Assembly (NCBI GenBank): GCA_002291985.1
Contig: DBBB01000117.1
Location: 1 to 7,807, forward strand
Origin: Firmicutes bacterium UBA995
Lineage (GTDB): Bacteria; Bacillota; Sulfobacillia; UBA995
Direction of reading: 5' to 3'
Length of the DNA: 7,807 bases
Positions 1 through 5,692 of the stretch are shown in pieces (within the stretch, counting starts at the first letter, position 1; each line of letters opens with the position of its first letter). Position numbers and translations under genes: made by a program. A model generated the notes under the pieces. The model was not told where the DNA came from. It did not search any database and saw only the letters and a program-made list of their open reading frames with translations.

Positions 1-883
1 CGACACCCCAGGCCTCCGCAATGTGGTTATGGGCAGAGTCCATCACCGGACAGCCGGTACCGTACTGGACGAATACGTAGGGCCGGGACCGGACATGCCG
101 CAGCCGGCGACGCTCGAAGGGGCGAGGGCCTGCCGCCGACTGAAGGGCCGCGATCTCTTCCGCCGACAACGGTCGCGTCTTGCCGGCCGGCCCCGTTCCC
201 TCGTAGAATCTCCGGATCAGGGGATCGCACGCCCGGGCGTATGCGGCGCGCAAGGCCGCCGGGGCGTCCGGCGTCCCCGCCTCGCCGGTGGTCGCCCCCG
301 TCTCCAGCTCGATCAATCGCCGGCGTAGCCTGGCGCGCTCCACTCCCGGAGATGTGCGGGCCTTTCCCCAGGCGACCGCCGCCGTGGCGATGGCTTGCAG
401 TTGCCCGGCGACCTCCCCGTCCGGGGCCAGGTACCCATAGCCGGCGGTCAGGTCGGGCTTGCCCGGGAACCCGGGGGAGACGGTCGGCCGGGGCTCCCGA
501 TCCTCGACGAACGCAAGCGCTTCCTCGACGCTCGTTCCCGGCCCGAAGCCACGGTCATAGCCGAGTTCCGCGGCGAGTTCCGGCCGGATGGCCATGCCGC
601 CGACGCCCAGTCGAACCCGCGAGCGCATCCCCGCCGCTTCCATCAGGTCCACCAGGCGCGCCAGGACCTCGGGAACGTTGTAGCCCAGCGTGCGTCCCAC
701 CAGCACCGTATCCGGCCGGTACTCGATCGCGCGGGAGACGATCTCCTCGGCCGCGAGATCGGGTGGCAACCGCAAGGTGTCGTGACCGGCGGCATCCAGG
801 GCACGCTGCACCAGTTTCAGTCCCACGTCGTGGACGGGATCCATGGGAGCGAGCAACACTTTGCGGCGAGGCACAGCCTTCAC
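1..883 (-). CDS. Cobalamin-binding mutase-like protein, class III aminomutase type; 3' end cut by window edge
   Basis: Seen: an open frame of 294 codons from a GTG at 883 that runs off the left edge without a stop. The GTG overlaps the upstream stop as GTGA, indicating translational coupling; a second GTG three codons later is an alternative start. Residues 8-130 form a Rossmann B12-binding domain: PMDPVHDVGLK with H18 as likely lower cobalt ligand, then VGRTLGY (62-68), LGVGGM (92-97) and ELGYDRGFGPGT (106-117). Known: the last segment closely resembles the B12 domain of lysine 5,6-aminomutase beta subunit (KamE) and of OraE. Residues about 160-190 include ARTSPGVERARL, reminiscent of the start of KamD/OraS. 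Residues 268-294 (RPYVFVQYGTGCPVMD onward) look like strand 1 of the KamD TIM barrel. Inferred: a mutase in which the B12 domain precedes the barrel. Odd: Asp is at H-3 instead of H-2, and H+11, the Schiff-base Lys of the known enzymes, is L29. Cobalamin binding is fairly secure; aminomutase chemistry is not. Confidence 0.75.
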   Translation of the reverse strand, partial: MKAVPRRKVLLAPMDPVHDVGLKLVQRALDAAGHDTLRLPPDLAAEEIVSRAIEYRPDTVLVGRTLGYNVPEVLARLVDLMEAAGMRSRVRLGVGGMAIRPELAAELGYDRGFGPGTSVEEALAFVEDREPRPTVSPGFPGKPDLTAGYGYLAPDGEVAGQLQAIATAAVAWGKARTSPGVERARLRRRLIELETGATTGEAGTPDAPAALRAAYARACDPLIRRFYEGTGPAGKTRPLSAEEIAALQSAAGPRPFERRRLRHVRSRPYVFVQYGTGCPVMDSAHNHIAEAWGV

Positions 884-1110
884 CCTGCATCCGCCCCCAG
901 CCACGCGTAACGGTGGCCGGGACGGTGAATGTAAGCCCGGATCCGCACCCGGGCCGCTTTCGCCCGCCACTCCATGGCCACGATGTCCGCGTCGGTGAGG
1001 CCCATCTCCGCGGCAAGCTGAAAGGCCAATCGGCGCGCCGACGGTTCGTCTTCGGCAAGGAGCACGGTTTCGAGATCGATTGCGTCGAGCACCCGGCCGG
1101 CAGCGTTCAA
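880..1110 (-). CDS. Conserved-looking 76-residue protein coupled to the cobalamin mutase gene
   Basis: I do not recognise this family. The frame starts at a TTG whose bases overlap the regulator stop (TTGA) and ends in a TGA overlapping the GTG of the cobalamin gene (GTGA), so both junctions are 4-bp overlaps. A strong GGGAGGT lies 7 nt before the TTG, which decides the start despite the rare codon. The product is soluble, with no signal peptide or membrane segment. Residues 1-35 look helical and acidic (VLDAIDLETVLLAEDEP), residues 40-52 are a second helix region, and the C-terminal part (ARVRIRAYIHRPGHRYAWLG) is basic and probably beta. By analogy with OraS, the small subunit of ornithine 4,5-aminomutase, it may be an accessory subunit of the adjacent mutase. 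That rests on position and size only; I see no convincing sequence match to OraS, which is also longer (about 120 residues). Confidence 0.75.
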   Translation of the reverse strand: MNAAGRVLDAIDLETVLLAEDEPSARRLAFQLAAEMGLTDADIVAMEWRAKAARVRIRAYIHRPGHRYAWLGADAG

Positions 1111-1880
1111 GGCGAGACCTCCCGGGTGCCGGGAAACGGGGGCGCGACCTGCTCCTGCTCCTTGTCGTGCACGGTCGCCCAGTATCTCCGAACGTCGGCG
1201 ATGATGTTGTCAATGTGCTCGACCATGCTGGCCTCGGCCGCCGTCACGTCGCGACGGGCTATGGCATCCGCCAGTGCGCGATGGTCGGCGGCAATGGTGC
1301 TGCGGGCCCACTTGCGGATGTAATCCAGCACGGGAGAGAGCAGGCCGTCCTGGTGGATGAGGTTCACGGCGGCCAGCAGGACCTGGTTTCCCGCCATGCC
1401 CGCGATAATGCGGTGAAAGCGGACGTCCCACTCCGGTCCGCCTCCCTCCGCCGCATGCTCGTGCTGGTCTACTACCCTGTACAACTCGGCAACATCGCGG
1501 TCGCTGGCATTGAGCGCAGCGAGGCGAGCCGTCTCCCGCTCGATGGCCCGCCTGGCCATCAGCACATCCACGAGCTGGGTCATCCCCGGCTCGCCGAGCA
1601 CGCGCAGCAGTTCCTGTCCGAAGATGCTTCGGCGGCGCAGGGAGTCCAGCTCGTAAAGGCGGCGCCGCCCGGCGTCGGTCAGCACCCTCCCCTGGTAACC
1701 GCGCCGTTCCGTGTAGCCGCGCGCATCCAGTTCGCGGAGGACCCTGCCTGCCGTGGCCTCGCTGACGTCGATGGCCGTCTTGCGCAGCCACTCCGCAGCG
1801 CTACCCGAACCCACGGGTTCGCCCTGATCCCTGAGGTACTTGAGCAACTGGTACTCCTGCTCGTCCCGGGCGGAGAGCAT
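1107..1880 (-). CDS. Transcriptional regulator, NrpR-like winged helix fused to an FCD ligand-binding domain
   Basis: A 257-residue regulator starting at ATG 1880, preceded by a GGGAGGGGG purine run. Residues 8-85 form a winged helix resembling the N-terminal domain of NrpR: QLLKYLRDQGEPVGS, then VLRELDARGYTERRGYQGRV, then a Thr-x3-Gly-x3-Leu segment. It is not the usual GntR helix-turn-helix. Residues about 100-230 form an all-helical FCD domain (FadR C-terminal type) with WDVRFHRIIAGMAGNQVLL (151-169) and an H200 ... H222 pair. The D-x3-H plus later histidines fit the metal site of this domain, where small carboxylates commonly bind. The gene sits inside the operon, 33 bp after the PLP gene and overlapping the next gene by 4 bp. 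It therefore most likely senses a pathway substrate or intermediate and controls the operon, with the dyads at 3864-3893 as candidate sites. The tail after residue 238 is probably disordered. Family call is secure; ligand unknown. Confidence 0.9.
   Translation of the reverse strand: MLSARDEQEYQLLKYLRDQGEPVGSGSAAEWLRKTAIDVSEATAGRVLRELDARGYTERRGYQGRVLTDAGRRRLYELDSLRRRSIFGQELLRVLGEPGMTQLVDVLMARRAIERETARLAALNASDRDVAELYRVVDQHEHAAEGGGPEWDVRFHRIIAGMAGNQVLLAAVNLIHQDGLLSPVLDYIRKWARSTIAADHRALADAIARRDVTAAEASMVEHIDNIIADVRRYWATVHDKEQEQVAPPFPGTREVSP
1117..1123 (-). promoter_or_regulatory. Ribosome binding site fixing a TTG start
   Basis: GGGAGGT on the minus strand lies 7 nt before the TTG at 1110, inside the last codons of the regulator gene. 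Its strength and spacing support the 76-residue gene and its rare start codon. Confidence 0.7.
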
Positions 1881-1913
1881 GCCCCATTCCCCCTCCCTGG
1901 GTCTGCCATGGCA

Positions 1914-3380
1914 TCACGCGAGGTAGCCGCTGTGCTTGCCGACTATTTCCAGCACCCGGACCAGCCCGCGCAGTACCAGGCGCATGCGGTCGGGGTTGAG
2001 TTCGCCATCCGCCTCGGCCGTGCCCTGCCCGGGGGAGATGAATATGTTGCCGTCATAGCAGATGGTGGGGATGATGCCCATCGCCGTGAGGCTGGTCTGA
2101 ATGACATGCGACCCCGCGTACATGTCCTCGATGGTGAAGATGGGGAAACCCAGCCCCTCATCCTGCCAGGTGCGCTCGTAGTTGATCTCCACCGTGCCCG
2201 AGTTGTAGGACCGGGAGATGACCAGCTTATCCCGCAGGCGGGGATGCAGGGCCTTGAATTCCTCCTCAACCAACTCGTACAACCGGTCCACGGGCCGGGT
2301 CAGCATACCCGGGTCATCGCGCAACACCTTCAGGGCTTGCACCTGGGTGAGCAGCGCTTCCTTGCCCGGGTCTTGCGTGACATAGAGGGCCTTGCCGTAA
2401 GAAGCGAGCGTGCCCCAGCGATCGCCGTGCATGCCCAGCGCCCGGCGGATGCCGACCATCACTTCCTCGCGGCCGATGATCAGGCCGGAAGTGGCGGCGC
2501 CGCTCGCCTTGTCCATGCTGTACACCATCACGTCGGCGCCGATGTCCCGGATGTCCGTGCCCACGAAGGGCAGGCCCCAGGCGTTATCGACCACGTAGGG
2601 GAGGTTCATGCCCTCGGCCAGCCGACCGATCTCCTTGAGCAGCAAGGGAGTCCCGTTGTCGTCTTTCACGCCGTAGCCGTACCCCGGCGTGTCATAGCCG
2701 AGCGACGTGAAGCCGGTCAGGAAGGGGGCGTGCTCGGAGGCGACGTCGCCAATGATTTCGATGGACGCATCCGGATCGACATCGAGCAGCATCGGCACCG
2801 GCCAGTACTTGATGCCGTGATTCTGATATCGGGCGCCGGCCAGGGGCACGATCAGCACGTCGAGGTCGGCCATTCGCTTGCCCTGGAAGCCCATCTCCCC
2901 GGAGGTGGCCCCCCGGTCTGCCAGGTAGTCCTTGTAGCGCGGGGGGAAAGGCCGGCCGTAGCTCGCCTGGTGATGCATGTGCTTCTCGTAGGGCGCCACG
3001 TACCGGGCCCGGTAAGGCGCGCCCCGCCCGGTGAAGGGCGGCGTGAAGAGGACATCATAGCTCACCCACAGCCCGCCCTCGCAGGTGTTGACCGGACACA
3101 CGTCGTACTCGTCACCGTAGTAGTCCTTGACGATCTCCCGGATCTCCTCTACCAGCCTCGACAGGGGGATAACTTCGGTAGCGCCCCGCTCGGCGGCTTT
3201 TAGCACGTCTTCGCGCATCGGCGCCGGGCAGCCGGAGATGGCGCCGGTCAGCCCGATCTTCCCTCGCAACTCGGGTGCAATCCCGATCTCATCGGCCGCC
3301 CGCCGCGCCTCCGCGTGAATCCCGGCCAGGTTAGCCTGCAAGTGCTTGTACATCTGGAACTTGAACTTGAAGTCAGCCAT
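1914..3380 (-). CDS. Fold-type I PLP-dependent enzyme of unknown specificity
   Basis: A 488-residue cytosolic enzyme. The start at ATG 3380 (MADFKFKF) is chosen because AAAGGGGAG lies 7 nt upstream; an in-frame start nine codons earlier has no such support. The fold-type I hallmarks are in order: a Thr/Gly-rich segment NTCEGGL (98-104), a likely phosphate or cofactor loop; VVDNAWG (263-269), whose D265 should contact the PLP pyridine nitrogen; and VYSMDKASGAATSG (286-299), whose K291 is the likely Schiff-base lysine. The C-terminal small domain includes a Gly-rich SPGQGTAEADGE stretch (449-460). A His-rich segment EKHMHHQ (132-138) and YQNHGIKYWP (185-194) may shape the active site. It overlaps the preceding gene by 8 bp (ATGGCTGA) and lies two genes upstream of the cobalamin protein. 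Relatives include aminotransferases, decarboxylases, lyases and the SepSecS/SelA group; I cannot place it among them. It may supply or consume the amino substrate of the mutase. Confidence 0.88.
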   Translation of the reverse strand: MADFKFKFQMYKHLQANLAGIHAEARRAADEIGIAPELRGKIGLTGAISGCPAPMREDVLKAAERGATEVIPLSRLVEEIREIVKDYYGDEYDVCPVNTCEGGLWVSYDVLFTPPFTGRGAPYRARYVAPYEKHMHHQASYGRPFPPRYKDYLADRGATSGEMGFQGKRMADLDVLIVPLAGARYQNHGIKYWPVPMLLDVDPDASIEIIGDVASEHAPFLTGFTSLGYDTPGYGYGVKDDNGTPLLLKEIGRLAEGMNLPYVVDNAWGLPFVGTDIRDIGADVMVYSMDKASGAATSGLIIGREEVMVGIRRALGMHGDRWGTLASYGKALYVTQDPGKEALLTQVQALKVLRDDPGMLTRPVDRLYELVEEEFKALHPRLRDKLVISRSYNSGTVEINYERTWQDEGLGFPIFTIEDMYAGSHVIQTSLTAMGIIPTICYDGNIFISPGQGTAEADGELNPDRMRLVLRGLVRVLEIVGKHSGYLA

Positions 3381-3858
3381 CGTCCCGCTCCCCTTTCTTC
3401 CCTTCACTCCGGCCGCGGCCGGTTGGTCCGATGATCACCCGATCACCCAACCGAAGGCCACGTTCTTCGCCCGAACGGCGGTCATCCCCGTTCACCACGA
3501 CATTGAGATGGTTCGGGGCATGGGTCACGTCGAACCCGGCCAGGCGGAAATGGGCGTTCCCGCCAATGGAGACCCGGTCGCCCACCAGGGCCACGCCCCC
3601 TTCCTCCACTTCGAAGAAAGCGAGATAGCCGATATTACCCACGACGGAACCCGGGTGGGCCCCCGCTTCATCGGTCACGATCAACTCGTGGATCTCCCCC
3701 CGGGCCAAAGCGCGGGACGGCGGCCGGATGAGTTCCAAGCCCCGTCCCTCGAGTCGCCCCCTGAGCACGGCGACCACGCTACCACCGAGCGGCCGCCGCG
3801 CGGCATAGGGGCTTTCCCTGAACTCATCCCGATCGTAGGGGTCCGCCACGCCTGCCAT
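3373..3858 (-). CDS. Conserved hypothetical protein, DUF6917-like, first gene of the cobalamin/PLP operon
   Basis: A 161-residue soluble protein of unknown function. From memory it matches the family catalogued as DUF6917; I could not verify this. It looks beta-rich: RGEIHELIVTD (53-63), two similar Gly-Asp turns at VGDRVSIGG (92-100) and LGDRVIIGP (137-145), and between them LAGFDVTHAPNHLNVVV (106-122), whose two histidines (H113, H117) could bind metal or ligand. The C terminus from residue 146 is charged and probably disordered. Start: ATG 3858 has GAGGAG only 2 nt upstream, which is too close. A GTG three codons later (3849) has the same motif at 11 nt, so the true start may be 3849. It overlaps the PLP gene by 8 bp, so the two proteins are probably made together. 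A small ligand-binding or auxiliary subunit role is conceivable but unsupported. Confidence 0.82.
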   Translation of the reverse strand: MAGVADPYDRDEFRESPYAARRPLGGSVVAVLRGRLEGRGLELIRPPSRALARGEIHELIVTDEAGAHPGSVVGNIGYLAFFEVEEGGVALVGDRVSIGGNAHFRLAGFDVTHAPNHLNVVVNGDDRRSGEERGLRLGDRVIIGPTGRGRSEGKKGERDDG

Positions 3859-3863
3859 GGCTC

Positions 3864-3878
3864 CTCATCACTGATGAG
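3864..3878. promoter_or_regulatory. Perfect dyad CTCATCA-c-TGATGAG next to the ribosome binding site
   Basis: Seven-base arms are perfectly complementary around one central base. It lies between the promoter and the first gene of block 2, and its edge touches the GAGGAG ribosome binding site. It could be a protein operator in DNA. As RNA it can form a 6-bp stem with a 3-nt loop that would partly hide the ribosome binding site. The dyad is seen directly; either role is inferred. Confidence 0.5.
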
Positions 3879-3893
3879 TATGATTCGACATAC
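3878..3893. promoter_or_regulatory. Candidate operator GTATG-N6-CATAC
   Basis: An inverted repeat with 5-bp arms and a 6-bp spacer, reading TTGTATGTCGAATCATAC on the minus strand. It is in the leader of block 2, about 42-57 nt downstream of the predicted transcription start. Short GT...AC dyads of this size are typical of sites bound by dimeric FCD-domain regulators, and one is encoded in this operon. It abuts the CTCATCA dyad, so the two may form one compound site. Confidence 0.45.
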
Positions 3894-3896
3894 AAA

Positions 3897-3914
3897 ATAC
3901 CCACGAATGGGCAT
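3897..3914 (-). promoter_or_regulatory. Leader RNA hairpin with UUCG tetraloop followed by a short U run
   Basis: On the minus strand ATGCCCA-TTCG-TGGGTAT forms a 7-bp stem (one G-U pair) closed by a UUCG tetraloop. It runs directly into TTTTG, with the last stem T adjoining. It lies about 20-40 nt after the predicted start site. It resembles a weak intrinsic terminator or attenuator, or a 5' stabilising hairpin. The short stem and four-to-five U run make strong termination unlikely. Confidence 0.35.
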
Positions 3915-3941
3915 GCTCGCGTTTCCTTACCTCACGCCTCC

Positions 3942-3970
3942 ATAATAACCCCTTCCCACCGGGCAGTCAA
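3942..3970 (-). promoter_or_regulatory. Housekeeping-sigma promoter of the cobalamin/PLP operon
   Basis: On the minus strand TTGACT (3965-3970) and TATTAT (3942-3947) are separated by exactly 17 bp, each one base from consensus. Transcription would start near 3935 and give a leader of about 77 nt before the DUF6917-like gene. The site lies in the 157-bp gap after the permease gene, so block 2 can be transcribed independently of block 1. Confidence 0.75.
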
Positions 3971-4015
3971 TGAGTACTCGCCCGAACTGTGGACGGCGGC
4001 GCTGATCTCACCTTG

Positions 4016-5692
4016 TCAGATTTCCATCCTCTGGTAGAGGACGGATGCCCCGCGCAGGAGCACCGCGAGGATGGCGGCGCCAACCAGCAGCGACGCGCCG
4101 GCTACCGCGGCCATGGCCTGTGCCAGGTCCATACCGGCGCCGAGCAATCTCATTGCCGCCAGCCCCTGCCCCGCCATCAGCCCGCCCCCCAGAGCTATGG
4201 CCCCCAGGACATTCAGGTTCTGTTTGATGGCCGCAACCGGATTCTGCCAGGTCAGGTAGGGGCGCACCATGTCCAGCGCCAGACTCAGGCTTATCAGCGG
4301 CAGGCTGGCGGCCATGCCGACCGCGGCGATCAGCACGAGGTCCGTCACTCCCCATCCGGCCGCTCCCATTCCCACGAAGGCCAGCACGGGTAGGGTTAGC
4401 AGCAGAATCAGATAGGCCTGAACCAGCTTCGCCTGCACATGGACCCTGGGGTCAACCGGGACCGTCCGCGAGACCCAGAGCAGCTTGCCTTCCCTGGAGA
4501 ACGCGGAGGAAGACGCGGTAGCCATCAAGGCCATGGTCGCCACATATCCGGCTCCTGACAGGTTGGACACGATGGGATTCCCGAGCGCCATGGCTTGCAG
4601 GCTCTCCTGGGCGGCTTGGCCCCCGGCGAGGATGGGGATGACCATCAGCACGGGCAGGAGGAATACCATGGCAACGCTGTTGAGCAACACCATCGGTTCG
4701 CGGATCAGCAGCCGGATATCGCGAAGGGCGATGGCCATTACCGGTGATCGGCCTCGCCTGATCCGGCTCGCCAGATCGCTGGCCGTCAGCCCGCGTCCGG
4801 CGGACACTTCCTCGCTGCCGACAAGCCCGCCGTAGAACAGGCGCTGCCCGATGGCGACGACGATGGCGGCCATCCCGACGGCTGCGGAGACTAAAGCCAG
4901 CAGCCACCCCAGACGCACTGCCCCGGCCGGGGCGGTGAGGGCCCGGGTGGCCCAGATGGCCGGCGGGAAGCTCCTGCCCACCTGGACCATGAGACCGTCT
5001 TCGGCGAGCAGGAGCCGTGTCAGGAATTCCGCCTCGCGACCCGGCGGCGATAGCCGGGCGGGCAACGCAAACAAGACGGTGAGTGCCAGTGTCAGCACGA
5101 TCATCCCGATCAGGCGCATGGCATCCTTGTACCGGGCGAGGTTGGCCGCACGCATCAGGCCCATCACTGCCAGGGCGGCGAGGCTGACGGGGATCACCGG
5201 GGTCACCAGGAAGACGGCAAGGGCTTGCAGCCAGTAGAGGCTGCCCGCGCCCGCCCTGACGCCGTAGACCAGGAACCCGGGTAGCACGAAGGGAGCCATG
5301 GTCAGATACCCGGCCACGAGCACGACCAGGAACTTCGCCGACAGGACCTGCCAGGGCGAAAGGGGGAGGGCGATCAGAAGAGGCAGGTCGGTGGAGAAGT
5401 AGAATACGGACATCACATACGCGAATCCGAGAAACAGGACCATCGCCGCAGCAGCCATCATGGACATCGTGAGGACCACCGGGGTCTGCCCCAGCGGCAG
5501 GGTCAAATCATAGGCGGTATTCAGGAAGCGTTGATACAGGTAGACCACCGGGGCTACTCCGGCACCCCCGGCCAGTGCCACCCCGACGAACGCCAGGAAC
5601 CTCTTATCCCGGCGCCGGATGTAATACCATGCCAAAGACAGTCCGAAATGCGCCTTCAGGGTGGTGGTCCAGACGGCCCAGGTCGTCTTCAT
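4016..5692 (-). CDS. ABC transporter permease, ABC-2-like multi-spanning type
   Basis: A 558-residue integral membrane protein, partner of the ATPase encoded just upstream (ATGA overlap at 5689-5692). I count about 11-12 hydrophobic segments, roughly at residues 31-53, 71-96, 116-144, 155-178, 191-210, 259-282, 335-357, 380-397, 422-442, 449-470, 495-515 and 524-546. A charged cytoplasmic stretch at about 292-330 divides two halves. The motif AFSREGKLLWVSRTVPVDP (397-415) is typical of the large putative permease family I know as ABC_tran_2 (PF16949; from memory), where a similar REGK segment precedes a membrane helix. No periplasmic binding protein gene is nearby, so export or membrane remodelling is likelier than uptake. 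The substrate is unknown; SPFH linkage suggests a cell-envelope role. It is the last gene of block 1, ending 46 bp before the -35 of the next operon. Confidence 0.88.
   Translation of the reverse strand: MKTTWAVWTTTLKAHFGLSLAWYYIRRRDKRFLAFVGVALAGGAGVAPVVYLYQRFLNTAYDLTLPLGQTPVVLTMSMMAAAAMVLFLGFAYVMSVFYFSTDLPLLIALPLSPWQVLSAKFLVVLVAGYLTMAPFVLPGFLVYGVRAGAGSLYWLQALAVFLVTPVIPVSLAALAVMGLMRAANLARYKDAMRLIGMIVLTLALTVLFALPARLSPPGREAEFLTRLLLAEDGLMVQVGRSFPPAIWATRALTAPAGAVRLGWLLALVSAAVGMAAIVVAIGQRLFYGGLVGSEEVSAGRGLTASDLASRIRRGRSPVMAIALRDIRLLIREPMVLLNSVAMVFLLPVLMVIPILAGGQAAQESLQAMALGNPIVSNLSGAGYVATMALMATASSSAFSREGKLLWVSRTVPVDPRVHVQAKLVQAYLILLLTLPVLAFVGMGAAGWGVTDLVLIAAVGMAASLPLISLSLALDMVRPYLTWQNPVAAIKQNLNVLGAIALGGGLMAGQGLAAMRLLGAGMDLAQAMAAVAGASLLVGAAILAVLLRGASVLYQRMEI

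Noticed and set aside
555..1058. A 167-codon minus-strand frame starting with an ATG
   Set aside because: It is an out-of-frame reading of the cobalamin gene and the small upstream gene. Arg/Gly/Pro-rich with no motif, whereas the GTG-started frame gives a clear B12 domain.
241..1323. A 360-codon plus-strand frame rich in Pro and Arg
   Set aside because: Low-complexity Arg/Pro composition typical of a shadow frame; antisense to the cobalamin-binding and regulator genes.
1904..1913. Perfect 10-bp palindrome TGCCATGGCA between the PLP and regulator genes
   Set aside because: Short, isolated and without promoter elements nearby; such palindromes are expected by chance.
1080..3203. A 707-codon open frame on the plus strand
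   Set aside because: It lies antisense to the regulator and PLP genes, which have clear family motifs, ribosome binding sites and coupled junctions. Its translation shows no recognisable domain and is the usual by-product of GC-rich third-position codon use.
3960..3984. CGGGC ... GCCCG inverted repeat after the permease gene as a terminator
   Set aside because: Only 5-bp arms, a 15-nt loop and no following U run. It encloses the -35 box of the next promoter. I see no convincing terminator between the two blocks, so some read-through is possible.
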